Shown: one piece after another, positions 54,205 to 62,177 of the stretch
How the letters are laid out: each line of letters starts with the position of its first letter
Numbering within the stretch: position 1 is the first letter of the stretch
Assembly (NCBI RefSeq): GCF_000808575.1
Contig: NZ_JWLW01000023.1
Coordinates: 62,001 to 126,000 of the forward strand
DNA: 64,000 nucleotides
DNA from: Alteromonas marina
GTDB lineage: Bacteria; Pseudomonadota; Gammaproteobacteria; Enterobacterales; Alteromonadaceae
Direction of reading: 5' to 3'
Program-made: the position numbers and the translations under genes
The notes under the pieces: generated by a model
What the model was told of the DNA's origin: nothing
The model's input: the letters and a program-made list of their open reading frames with translations, nothing else
Databases searched by the model: none

Positions 54205-56553
54205 TTACTTTTTCGCTTTAGCAAAGGCATCGGCAAAGGCGTTTCCCATAGCGCTATTTTGAGGTTGGCTATTGCGATTGCCGCCACCCTGATTTGAACG
54301 AGGGTTTGCTTTCGCGTTAGCACGCCCAGCCCCTTTACTTTGTGGTTTTCCTGCTGCTGGTTTGCCGCCTGCATTATTGCTTTGACTCGGTGTATCGTCT
54401 AAGCGCATGGTGAAGGAAATACGCTTGCGCGGTACGTCTACTTCAAGCACTTTTACTTTAACGATATCGCCCGCTTTGACCACCTCGCGAGGGTCTGAGA
54501 TAAACTTGTTAGTCAGTGCTGAAATATGCACCAGTCCATCTTGATGCACACCTACATCAACGAACGCACCAAAGTTGGCCACGTTGCTTACCACGCCCTC
54601 TAAAATCATACCTGGTTTAAGGTCGTTAATGGTTTCAACGCCTTCTTTAAACGCGGCAGTTTTAAACTCTGGACGAGGATCGCGGCCTGGTTTATCCAGC
54701 TCTTTTAGAATGTCTTTAACCGTTGGCAAACCGAATGCGTCGCTGGTAAAGGTGTCTGGCGACAGGCTTTTTAGAAGCTCGGTATTGCCGATGATGTCGT
54801 TAACCGCAACAGCGGTAGTATCAACAATCTTATCTACCACTGGGTATGCTTCTGGGTGAACCGCAGAGGCATCAAGTGGGTTGGTGCCGTTTACAATGCG
54901 AAGGAAGCCCGCCGCTTGCTCAAAGGCTTTAGGCCCTAAACGTTCTACTTTCAATAGCGCTTTACGGTCTGGGAAAGCACCGTTGGTGTCTCTGAAATTC
55001 ACGATGTTGTGAGCTAGGGTTTTGTTTAAGCCCGATACATAGCTCAAAAGCGCGGGCGATGCAGTGTTTAAGTCAACGCCAACGGCGTTTACACAGTCTT
55101 CAATAACACGGTCTAGCGACTTGCCTAACTGGCTTTGGCTTACGTCATGCTGATATTGGCCTACACCAATAGCTTTAGGTTCAATTTTAACCAGCTCTGC
55201 CAGCGGGTCTTGCAAGCGTCGAGCGATAGACACTGCGCCGCGGATTGACACGTCAAGGTCAGGCAATTCTTTTGAAGCAAGCTCAGAGGCTGAATACACC
55301 GATGCACCCGCTTCACTGACCATAATTTTTTGTGCAGTAAGCTCGCTGTTGTTCTTGAGCATTTCGCCAACGAGTTTGTCTGTCTCGCGCGAACCAGTAC
55401 CGTTGCCAATGCTGATTAAATCTACTTTGTATTGCTTGCACAACGTGGTGAGCGTGCGAATAGATTTATCCCACTGGTTTTGTGGCGCATGCGGGAAAAT
55501 GGTGTTGGTTGCGACCACTTTTCCTGTGCTGTCTACGACCGCTACCTTAACGCCAGTTCTCAAACCTGGATCTAAACCCATAGTGGTTTTTGCACCTGCA
55601 GGTGCAGCCATCAACAGGTCGTTTAAGTTTTTAGCAAATACCTCAATGGCTTCTTCTTCTGCGCGTTCTCTAAGGGCGCTGAATAGCTCAGTTTCCATGT
55701 GTAAACCAATTTTGATTTTCCACGTCCACTGTACAACTTGAGCTAAGAAGTCATCTGCACCACGGCCGCGGTGCATAATATCGTAATGGCTGGCAATAAT
55801 TTGTTCGCAATGCGACGGGCCGTTGTCTTCTGACTGCGGGTCGGCATCTAGCTGAATGTGAAGCATGCCTTCGTTGCGGCCTCTAAACATCGCCAACGCG
55901 CGGTGAGATGGTACATTCTTGTACTTCTCACTGTGTTCAAAATAGTCTTTATATTTGGCGGCTTCTTGTTCTTTACCTGATACAACGGAGCTTTTTACAT
56001 GGGCGTTTTCAGTTAGGTACTTACGCACCTTTGCTAAGAGCGCGGCGTCTTCAGCGAAACGCTCCATTAAGATATAACGGGCACCTTCCAACGCTGCTTT
56101 AGCATCAGCAATACCAGTGTCTGTATTAACGTATTCGCTTGCTGCACTTTCAGCATCGGTATCTGGGGCAGAAAATAAGGTATCAGCTAAAGGTTCAAGG
56201 CCTGCTTCAATAGCAATCTGGCCTTTAGTGCGTCGACGGGGCTTGTACGGTAAGTACAAATCTTCCAGGGTAGTTTTGCTGTCAGCACTGGTGATACTGC
56301 TTTTAAGCTCGTCGGTTAGTTTGCCCTGTTCCTCGATAGATTTAAGGATTACATCGCGGCGCTCTTCAAGCTCTCGCAGGTAGGTTAAGCGCTGCTCTAA
56401 AGTACGCAGCTGCGTGTCATCAAGGCCTTGCGTCACTTCTTTTCGGTAGCGCGCGATAAAAGGTACGGTAGCCCCTTCATCAAGAAGTTTAACAGCGGCA
56501 GTTACTTGCGAAGGTTGAACGCTAAGTTCATCTGCAATTTTATTGATAATCAT
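54205..56553 (-). CDS. tex: Transcription accessory protein Tex (YhgF)
   Basis: A 782-residue RNA-binding protein. Order: N-terminal helix-turn-helix-like region (1-180), YqgF/RNase H-like domain (about 325-450), helix-hairpin-helix repeats (about 490-560), and an S1 RNA-binding domain (about 645-720, [16 protein letters not shown] core). The last 55 residues are a Gly/Asn/Gln/Lys-rich tail. Tex affects transcription and stress survival in several bacteria. The gene lies near greB, another transcription factor, as in E. coli greB-yhgF; here both are on the minus strand, with greB first and a 178-bp spacer. Confidence 0.97.
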   Translation of the reverse strand: MIINKIADELSVQPSQVTAAVKLLDEGATVPFIARYRKEVTQGLDDTQLRTLEQRLTYLRELEERRDVILKSIEEQGKLTDELKSSITSADSKTTLEDLYLPYKPRRRTKGQIAIEAGLEPLADTLFSAPDTDAESAASEYVNTDTGIADAKAALEGARYILMERFAEDAALLAKVRKYLTENAHVKSSVVSGKEQEAAKYKDYFEHSEKYKNVPSHRALAMFRGRNEGMLHIQLDADPQSEDNGPSHCEQIIASHYDIMHRGRGADDFLAQVVQWTWKIKIGLHMETELFSALRERAEEEAIEVFAKNLNDLLMAAPAGAKTTMGLDPGLRTGVKVAVVDSTGKVVATNTIFPHAPQNQWDKSIRTLTTLCKQYKVDLISIGNGTGSRETDKLVGEMLKNNSELTAQKIMVSEAGASVYSASELASKELPDLDVSIRGAVSIARRLQDPLAELVKIEPKAIGVGQYQHDVSQSQLGKSLDRVIEDCVNAVGVDLNTASPALLSYVSGLNKTLAHNIVNFRDTNGAFPDRKALLKVERLGPKAFEQAAGFLRIVNGTNPLDASAVHPEAYPVVDKIVDTTAVAVNDIIGNTELLKSLSPDTFTSDAFGLPTVKDILKELDKPGRDPRPEFKTAAFKEGVETINDLKPGMILEGVVSNVANFGAFVDVGVHQDGLVHISALTNKFISDPREVVKAGDIVKVKVLEVDVPRKRISFTMRLDDTPSQSNNAGGKPAAGKPQSKGAGRANAKANPRSNQGGGNRNSQPQNSAMGNAFADAFAKAKK

Positions 56554-56731
56554 AAGTCGCTCTAAGATACTAATAATTCGCGTCAGGCAATGGCGAATAA
56601 ACGGTGTGTGAAAGGCTTATATACACAGCGTCGGTAGTGAAAACAGGAGCGGTGAGTATATCACCGCGGTGTAGGGTAAGTCGTCTGATCATTGTGTTAC
56701 AAAAGGGTGATTAAATGAGGCATATTAGTAG

Positions 56732-57217
56732 TCACAGTTTGTCCGTTGCGTCGTACCAAATACGGTTTATCCACCATTCTTTCGTGCCCGTCTCGGTTTT
56801 TACAACAAACTCATCGTCTTCTTCTTTGCCAAGCAGTGCTCGGGCCATCGGAGAGTCGATAGAAATGTAATCCTTTCGGCCGAAAATTTCGTCGTAGCCC
56901 ACGAGCCTAAGTTCCATCACCTTGCCCGCTTCGTTTTCAATTTCAACCCAGGCACCAAAGAAGACTTTTCCCTCTTGCTGTGGATCGTAGTCCACAACCT
57001 TCAGATTTTCCAAGCACTTGCGAAGGTAGCGTACACGGCGATCAATTTCCCGAAGCTTCTTCTTATTGTACTGGTAGTCGGCGTTCTCGCTTCTATCGCC
57101 TAGGCTCGCTGCCCAAGTTACCTTGCGAGTAATTTCAGGTCGTTCTTCACGCCACAAGAAATCCAGTTCTTGTTTAAGCTTTAAGTAGCCCTTTCGAGTG
57201 ATAAGCGGTGTTTTCAC
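56732..57217 (-). CDS. greB: Transcription elongation factor GreB
   Basis: A 161-residue Gre factor. The N-terminal coiled-coil (about 1-75), which enters the RNA polymerase channel to trigger transcript cleavage, carries the WREERPEIT and DRSENADYQYNKKKL motifs; the C-terminal FKBP-like domain (about 80-158) holds FGAWVEIENEAGK and SPMARALLGKEEDDEF. The length and the YQYNKKKLREIDRRVR segment favour GreB over GreA. It likely precedes tex in one unit. Confidence 0.96.
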   Translation of the reverse strand: MKTPLITRKGYLKLKQELDFLWREERPEITRKVTWAASLGDRSENADYQYNKKKLREIDRRVRYLRKCLENLKVVDYDPQQEGKVFFGAWVEIENEAGKVMELRLVGYDEIFGRKDYISIDSPMARALLGKEEDDEFVVKTETGTKEWWINRIWYDATDKL

Positions 57218-57390
57218 AATGTCCTATAAATTATCCAGATAATTACCTTACTTTATGTGGGTAATAAGGCAAAACGCAATCTTTCTGTTAGTCAAAAAGT
57301 GACAAAAGAGACAGATTGAATAATTATTGAACATAAACCTTTTGCTTAGTGTCATAGTATAAATAATAACCAAACCATTAGGGGAAATGA

Positions 57391-57660
57391 ATGCGTAATA
57401 GAATGCCTGTGTTGAACCGTCGAAGGTCGGGGAGCGATCCGCTTCAAACCAGCGGCACTATCATAGGTTTTATGCTGTTTTTAAGCGGCGCGCTGTTATT
57501 GTTGTATGCCTTACTTGATATAGTTGTCCGCTTAAATAGTGTACGAACTGTGATATACCTTATCTTAGCGTGTGCCATGTATAAAGTGGGGCACTCACTG
57601 CTTAATCACTTTGCGACGTTTAAAGTCCATACGGAAAGACGACGCGCACCTAACCGTTAA
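57391..57660 (+). CDS. Small two-helix membrane protein, unknown
   Basis: An 89-residue protein with a basic N-terminus (NRRRSGSD), two membrane helices (about 22-44 and 53-70) and a basic C-terminus (TERRRAPNR). TAGGGGAAA precedes the ATG at 4-6 bp. It is divergent from greB by 173 bp. I do not recognise the family, and no neighbour points to a function. Confidence 0.7.
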   Translation: MRNRMPVLNRRRSGSDPLQTSGTIIGFMLFLSGALLLLYALLDIVVRLNSVRTVIYLILACAMYKVGHSLLNHFATFKVHTERRRAPNR

Positions 57661-57764
57661 AACCTTTAGTTTTAAGCCCCAATTTTTAAGGTTTAATTGT
57701 TCCTAAAAACCTTTGTTATTGCCGTGAAATATCTAAATTTTAGGCTAAACTTAAAGTGTAATTC

Positions 57765-57910
57765 GAGGCACCAAGCATATTGAATAACCCATTTTACTAT
57801 CTGGGTACGCGCGTGGTGAAAATCCACTAGCTCGTAGGGAAAAGGTAAGCAAGGATCACGCTGACTCACTAAAACAAAAAAGCCGACGCATAGCGTCGGC
57901 TTTCTCTTTT
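57765..57910 (+). ncRNA. Possible small RNA with its own terminator (speculative)
   Basis: The 263-bp gap after the membrane-protein gene holds several hairpins on the plus strand: ACCCA/TGGGT around 57787-57806, GTGG/CCAC around 57813-57827, and a strong terminator at 57878-57903 followed by TTTCTCTTTT. This is the make-up of a short noncoding transcript. No promoter is certain, and the terminator can equally serve fkpA from the other side. Confidence 0.2.
57876..57910. terminator. Bidirectional terminator at the 3' end of fkpA
   Basis: AGCCGACGC (57881-57889) and GCGTCGGCT (57893-57901) with a 3-nt loop, extended by A and T runs. On the minus strand six or more T residues follow the stem, ending fkpA about 20 bp past its stop. 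Confidence 0.9.
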
Positions 57911-57923
57911 CTAAAGCTCTAGC

Positions 57924-58709
57924 TTATTCAGCTGGCGCTTCGGCTTCAGGCTTAACCACTTCTAGTAGCTCAACGTCAAAAATAAGCGTTGAGTTAGGCG
58001 TGATAGCACCTGTTGAGCGCGCGCCGTATGCAAGCTCAGATGGAATGTGGAAGCGGTATTTCGCGCCTTCTTTCATCAGCTGTACGCCTTCCGTCCAACC
58101 CGCGATTACGCGATTAAGTGGAAATTCAGCTGGCTCGCCACGCTTGTAAGATGAGTCGAACTCTGTGCCATCTAACAAGGTGCCTCGGTAGTGAACTTTA
58201 ACCATGTCTGTCGCTTCTGGGCTTGCGCCTTCGCCTTCTTCAAGTACTTCGTACTGAAGACCAGACTCTGTTGTCGTCACTCCTTCTTTCTTACCATTTT
58301 CTTCTAGGTAAGCAAGACCTGCTTCAATGTTTTTCTCTGCAGCTTGTTCAGCCATTTCTTGCTGCTTAGCGCGAAGTACTTCTTCGCCTTGTTGAGCGAT
58401 TTGCTGAATTTGCTCTGGCGTAAACTTAAGTGTGTCGTTTAGACCGTCTTTAAAGCCTTGTTGTAGCGCATCTTGGTCTAGGGTTAAACCAAGCTGCTCT
58501 TGTTGTTCGGCACGGTTGCTAACAAACAAGCCCATGCTTGCGCCCATGGCGTAAGCTTGCTTTTGCGTATCTGTCATTTCTTCTGCTGAAACAGAAGTTG
58601 TTTTTGCACTATCAGCGCTTGTAGAAGCGGCCTCATCAGATGTGTTTGGCTGGCAAGCGAAAAGGCCTAGCGCAGCGATAGTAGATAAGGCAACGAGCGA
58701 CTTCTGCAT
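57924..58709 (-). CDS. fkpA: FKBP-type peptidyl-prolyl isomerase lipoprotein, FkpA-like
   Basis: A 261-residue prolyl isomerase and chaperone of the envelope. Lipoprotein signal with lipobox LFAC (Cys19), Ser/Thr-rich linker, a helical dimerisation domain (about 40-145), then the FKBP domain (about 155-255) with VKVHYRGTLLDGTEFDSS, GWTEGVQLMKEG and IPSELAYG, the usual FK506-site residues. E. coli FkpA is a soluble periplasmic protein; this one appears lipid-anchored, as in Mip-type proteins. ATG 58709 has GGAGA 7 bp upstream and is chosen over the frame from 58763. Confidence 0.95.
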   Translation of the reverse strand: MQKSLVALSTIAALGLFACQPNTSDEAASTSADSAKTTSVSAEEMTDTQKQAYAMGASMGLFVSNRAEQQEQLGLTLDQDALQQGFKDGLNDTLKFTPEQIQQIAQQGEEVLRAKQQEMAEQAAEKNIEAGLAYLEENGKKEGVTTTESGLQYEVLEEGEGASPEATDMVKVHYRGTLLDGTEFDSSYKRGEPAEFPLNRVIAGWTEGVQLMKEGAKYRFHIPSELAYGARSTGAITPNSTLIFDVELLEVVKPEAEAPAE

Positions 58710-58846
58710 AAAAACGTCTCCATTAATTATTATCATCATGCGTCTATGTCTATACTGCTGCATCTAAGGCAGTGTGCACGATAGTTAAAGATGCGTGATC
58801 CATGCTATGTTAAACCTAGCGTTAACAAAGCGAAACCCATTTGATT

Positions 58847-59839
58847 ATGTTTAGGCCTCAAATGTTCCAAAGAATAGTGTTACTCATCGTACTTATTGGC
58901 AATTCCGTGGGATGTTCTGTCCCTGATACTACGCCAATACAGCAGTGGCGTCATGTAGAAGAAGGTGCATACGCGGCAGATATTTCTACCGACGGCACAC
59001 TAGCGGTGGTGTCTGGTGTGAATAATGGGGTAAATGTATGGCGAATGGGACAAAGTGAGCCCCTTTATCACTGGAGCCACCAAGGTGAAGGCGATAACCT
59101 CGTTATGTCAGTGCACATTAGCGCCGACAAAAGCTATGTTGTGACCGCTGACCGCGAGGCGTTTGCCTTATGGAGTCTGGAGACCGGCGAGCCTGAAGGT
59201 TTTTGGCGCATTGACGAGTCATCAATTAGAGATGTGGTGGTTACCAATAATGGTAACGGCATATTGGTGGCGCGCTCAAATGGCAAAGTTATGTACTTTG
59301 AACCTCGTACTTCGCGTCGACTAGAGTTTTTAGGGCATCAAGAAAAGGTTAACTCCATTGATATTTCCCCTAACGGTAAGTTCGCATTGACGGGGGGCAA
59401 CGATTACATAGCGTATTTATGGAGCACTGACACTGGGCAAATAATTCATACATTCACCCACCCCACGCGAGTAACAAAAGTAGCGCTTGATGATGAAGGC
59501 CGCTTTGCTTTTACTGCGGACAGCCAGAGCAAGTCGCAAGTGTGGAATGTGCAAACCGGGCAGCCTGTGGCATCCCTCAAATATGCAGCGCGTCAGAAAA
59601 TCTTCACAGACGTTGAGTTTTCCAAAGACGGCCAGTTTTTACTAACGGGTTCTCCGGCTCGAAAAGTTTACCTATGGGATTTGAAAACGGGCGAACAAGT
59701 GCAATCCATACAGGTTGCTTCAAGAGAGTCAATTTCACCGCCTACCGCTGTTGTATATGGCGTCGCCTTCCTCCCCAATGATAATATATTGTCCATAAGC
59801 AGTAGTGGCCTTGCCGAAGAATGGCAACGAGAGAGATAG
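58847..59839 (+). CDS. WD40-repeat lipoprotein
   Basis: A 330-residue protein with a lipoprotein-type signal (hydrophobic IVLLIVLIG, then SVGC at Cys23) and about six to seven WD40-like blades forming a beta-propeller, for example HQEKVNSIDISPNGKFALTGG with the next strand YIAYLWSTDTGQII. Such propellers are protein-binding platforms. It lies between fkpA (divergent) and slyX, which follows after 9 bp, so it is probably cotranscribed with slyX. Starts at ATG 58847 and ATG 58862 are both possible; only the latter has AGG at a fair distance. No enzymatic motif is seen. Confidence 0.85.
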   Translation: MFRPQMFQRIVLLIVLIGNSVGCSVPDTTPIQQWRHVEEGAYAADISTDGTLAVVSGVNNGVNVWRMGQSEPLYHWSHQGEGDNLVMSVHISADKSYVVTADREAFALWSLETGEPEGFWRIDESSIRDVVVTNNGNGILVARSNGKVMYFEPRTSRRLEFLGHQEKVNSIDISPNGKFALTGGNDYIAYLWSTDTGQIIHTFTHPTRVTKVALDDEGRFAFTADSQSKSQVWNVQTGQPVASLKYAARQKIFTDVEFSKDGQFLLTGSPARKVYLWDLKTGEQVQSIQVASRESISPPTAVVYGVAFLPNDNILSISSSGLAEEWQRER

Positions 59840-59848
59840 AGAATTTAC

Positions 59849-60097
59849 ATGACAGATAAGAGCGCTGAGCATTTACAACAGCAAATAGATAGCGCGAATA
59901 GCTATATCGAAGAGCTTCAAACTAAAGTTGCGTTTCAGGAGCACACCATTGAGGCGCTAAACGATGCGCTGTCTTCGCAACAAAAGCAGCTTGACGATTT
60001 AGCCTTTAAAGTACGCCATGTCGTTGACCGCGTGAAGTCTATCGAGCCGTCTAATATTGCTAAGCAGTCAGAAGAAACCCCGCCCCCGCATTACTAG
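59849..60097 (+). CDS. slyX: SlyX family protein
   Basis: An 82-residue coiled-coil protein. Residues 5-68 form a heptad-patterned helix with the family core LQTKVAFQEHTIEALNDAL and LDDLAFKVRHVVDRV, and the short Pro-rich C-terminus PPPHY matches E. coli SlyX. Its function is not known. In E. coli slyX lies beside slyD and fkpA; here it is beside fkpA but slyD is absent. Confidence 0.93.
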   Translation: MTDKSAEHLQQQIDSANSYIEELQTKVAFQEHTIEALNDALSSQQKQLDDLAFKVRHVVDRVKSIEPSNIAKQSEETPPPHY

Positions 60098-60207
60098 AAC
60101 AGTTGAAGCGCACTAGTAATTGCAGCGCGGTATTCATTTGGATCACGTCCATTGGCGATGACACATATTGCGGGGCGCTCATCGTGGGGAGAGGCCTGTG
60201 AAGACAT
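60094..60207 (-). CDS. Possible 37-residue protein or gene remnant (doubtful)
   Basis: A short minus-strand frame that overlaps the slyX stop by 4 bp. Its residues (ERPAICVIANGRDPNEYRAAI in part: CVIANGRDPNEY) look more protein-like than chance, but there is no ribosome site and the frame is closed by a TAG 15 codons upstream of the ATG. It could be the tail of a decayed gene. Confidence 0.15.
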   Translation of the reverse strand: MSSQASPHDERPAICVIANGRDPNEYRAAITSALQLF

Positions 60208-60331
60208 CAAAGGAACTTCGTTGATGTGCAGTAGTGTTAAAAAAACATCACGCTAGTTCATCTTGTTATGAGTTAGGCGAAGTCTTCATTTAGCCAGAAT
60301 ATACATTTGAATTACACTTGCGCCCCGATAC

Positions 60332-60360
60332 AAAGGCTTCAGCAAAAAGAAGCCTTTTTT
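60332..60360 (+). terminator. Rho-independent terminator between slyX and the 52-residue gene
   Basis: AAAGGCTTC (60332-60340) and GAAGCCTTT (60349-60357), 8-nt loop, then T residues. The 283-bp spacer before it holds no firmly supported gene. Confidence 0.85.
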
Positions 60361-60380
60361 ACTATTTAAGAGAGTGAGTT

Positions 60381-60539
60381 ATGAGCGATTTTGATATGGA
60401 TGCGTTTGATAGCATCGATTTTGACTCTGTTGAGCAGTCAGTAGCAGAGAAACAGGCTGAAAAAGACAAGCAAGAGAGTCAAGAGATTGAAGGTATGCGC
60501 GACGGCGCCAACGACTGTGGCGATAGCTGTACTATTTAA
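60381..60539 (+). CDS. 52-residue acidic protein with C-terminal CGDSC
   Basis: A short gene that starts with ATG 60381 after AGAGAGTGAG and ends with TAA 60537-60539. The product is strongly acidic in its first 20 residues (MSDFDMDAFDSIDFDSVEQS), then alternates Glu/Lys/Gln, and ends in DGANDCGDSCTI, giving a CxxxC pair near the C-terminus. A clear terminator lies just upstream, so it has its own promoter or lies in read-through. I do not recognise the family. The balanced codon use, ribosome site and cysteine pair make it a credible small protein, possibly metal-binding or redox-active. Confidence 0.65.
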   Translation: MSDFDMDAFDSIDFDSVEQSVAEKQAEKDKQESQEIEGMRDGANDCGDSCTI

Positions 60540-60561
60540 GCGCGCTCAGCGGCGAGGGCTC

Positions 60562-61674
60562 TTAATTTTCAGAGCCTTCCGGCGCTTCCAACTTATCCAG
60601 CTCGAGTCTATCCAACTCTATACTTTTCTCCACATCGCCGTTAAAAGCTTCGATAAATGCATTTTTTAAAATCGCAGTAAATGCCTCCCATGTTTGGGTG
60701 TCAGGGCTTGATAAATCGCCTTCAACAGGAATGCGTGTGGCAATTTGGTCTTCGCTTTGGTTTTCAAACAGTTCGGTGACAAACGCGGAAATGGCTTCGA
60801 TACTGCCTTCAATAAAACCATCGCCGTCACGTTCAATGTCACCCTTCCAAGAAAATACCTCCACATTATGCAAAATGGGTTTGATATAGCCTTTTATTTT
60901 CCCTTCATTAGACGCCACTTCAGCCGCAAGCGTGAGGGTACCGGCTTCCAGATCAAACGGTGCGTAGGTATCAAGCAGGTTCTTAAAGTTCACTAGTCCA
61001 ACGTTGTCAGCTTGAATATCAACGTCAAATGTGGGGGCTGTTGTTGCGGGGTTGAGTTTAGCGTTTAAGGATATCGTGCCCTGCTGTGCCGTTTGTCCTT
61101 GCGCTTTGGCCGTTGCTACACGTGAGTCTGACAAGTTATCGCTATTCACCAAGTTATTCACTTCAAGCTGAATATCATGAAGCGCAATGTCGATAGCCGG
61201 AGAAGTCTCGGGGTTGTGGAAAGCGACTTTTCCTTGGTTAATAGTTAGCTTATCGATGCGTAACGGGAAGAGTTGGTCGGCGATAGATAACCAGTTTTCA
61301 TCCTTACCAGACTGGCTTCTCTCCTCCGTGTTGCCGTCTACAAAATTAATCTCGGGGGAATTAACAATGACTTTTCCTACCGCTGCACCTTTGAAAAGCT
61401 GTGACCATGAAAGCGTAAACTCCACATAGTCAGCTTTAAATAGCGGCCTATCTACTTGCCCGTTCGCCTTATAAAGCAAAACATGTTCTAAACTATATGC
61501 GCCACGCCATAGCATTAAATCTACATCGCCCACGCGGCCGTTATACTCTTTTGACTGACTCAGCGTCGTGTTGATGTATGACGCTGCGGCGTAAGGCAAG
61601 TAAAGTCTTATGGCAATAAGCGTAAGCAACAAGGCTATAAGGACATAGCAGGCACGTTTTTTAGCATGTTTCAT
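60562..61674 (-). CDS. DUF748 (AsmA-like) envelope protein
   Basis: A 370-residue protein with one N-terminal membrane helix (about 8-28) and a periplasmic beta-rich region. The segment VGDVDLMLWRGAYSLEHV and the later PLRIDKLTINQGKVAFHN are typical of DUF748 proteins, which belong to the AsmA/TamB-like group linked to envelope lipid or protein handling. It is much shorter than the 1000-residue DUF748 members, with only one or two repeat units. A strong AAGGAG ribosome site lies 6 bp before the ATG. It is convergent with the 52-residue gene. Confidence 0.85.
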   Translation of the reverse strand: MKHAKKRACYVLIALLLTLIAIRLYLPYAAASYINTTLSQSKEYNGRVGDVDLMLWRGAYSLEHVLLYKANGQVDRPLFKADYVEFTLSWSQLFKGAAVGKVIVNSPEINFVDGNTEERSQSGKDENWLSIADQLFPLRIDKLTINQGKVAFHNPETSPAIDIALHDIQLEVNNLVNSDNLSDSRVATAKAQGQTAQQGTISLNAKLNPATTAPTFDVDIQADNVGLVNFKNLLDTYAPFDLEAGTLTLAAEVASNEGKIKGYIKPILHNVEVFSWKGDIERDGDGFIEGSIEAISAFVTELFENQSEDQIATRIPVEGDLSSPDTQTWEAFTAILKNAFIEAFNGDVEKSIELDRLELDKLEAPEGSEN

Positions 61675-61852
61675 ATTTCACTCCTTTGCGAAGGAAATAC
61701 AAAAATTATGCCTGAGCAACCTCTTTCGTTAGGTAACGAGGATACCCAGCGTTGGCGTGGCATGAAGAGACGTTTGCAAAAAGCCTGAGCACAGCGTTGT
61801 AAGGTGTTACACAGGCTTAACGGTAAGATTTACTGAGACGTGGGTAGGAATG

Positions 61853-62059
61853 TTAGTGGGGTTTAAAGATGCCAATCACATTTTCGTTTGAGCGTGTGGC
61901 GGCACTCACCTTTTCATCGGTTTGCGCTTCATTGTATCCACACGCAACGCACTCCAACTTTTCTACGTTATTTTCAAAATATAACGAAATCGTATCTAGC
62001 TCTTGGCATTTTGGGCACGTAGCCCCTGCAACAAAGCGGCGTTTTACACGTTTTGACAT
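61853..62059 (-). CDS. yheV: YheV-family zinc-ribbon protein
   Basis: A 68-residue putative metal-binding protein. Two CxxC pairs, Cys15/Cys18 and Cys37/Cys40, form a zinc ribbon, and the C-terminal NVIGIFKPH matches the QVIGIFHPD end of E. coli YheV. Function unknown. In E. coli yheV follows kefB; kefB and kefG are absent here and yheV lies divergent from yheS by 118 bp. The 178-bp spacer on its other side holds only a 26-codon frame that I do not accept as a gene. Confidence 0.93.
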   Translation of the reverse strand: MSKRVKRRFVAGATCPKCQELDTISLYFENNVEKLECVACGYNEAQTDEKVSAATRSNENVIGIFKPH

Positions 62060-62177
62060 ACATACACCTTTGAAGAATTTCGCGATTATTATACCTTGAA
62101 ATGGTAAGTGTTGATCAGCTTTTACCTTAAGTTTTTGATATTATACGCGCCCTAGTTTGTTCCATCACAGGTTACTC

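Noticed and set aside
57805-57870. A GGTGAAAATCC motif recalling the core of cobalamin riboswitches
   Set aside because: The conserved CCCCGCAACTG-type segment and the B12-box-like 3' part are missing, and no plus-strand gene follows that it could control.
61708-61788. 26-codon plus-strand frame upstream of the DUF748 gene
   Set aside because: The only Shine-Dalgarno-like element is about 12 bp away and is better read as part of the divergent gene's leader; too short to support alone.
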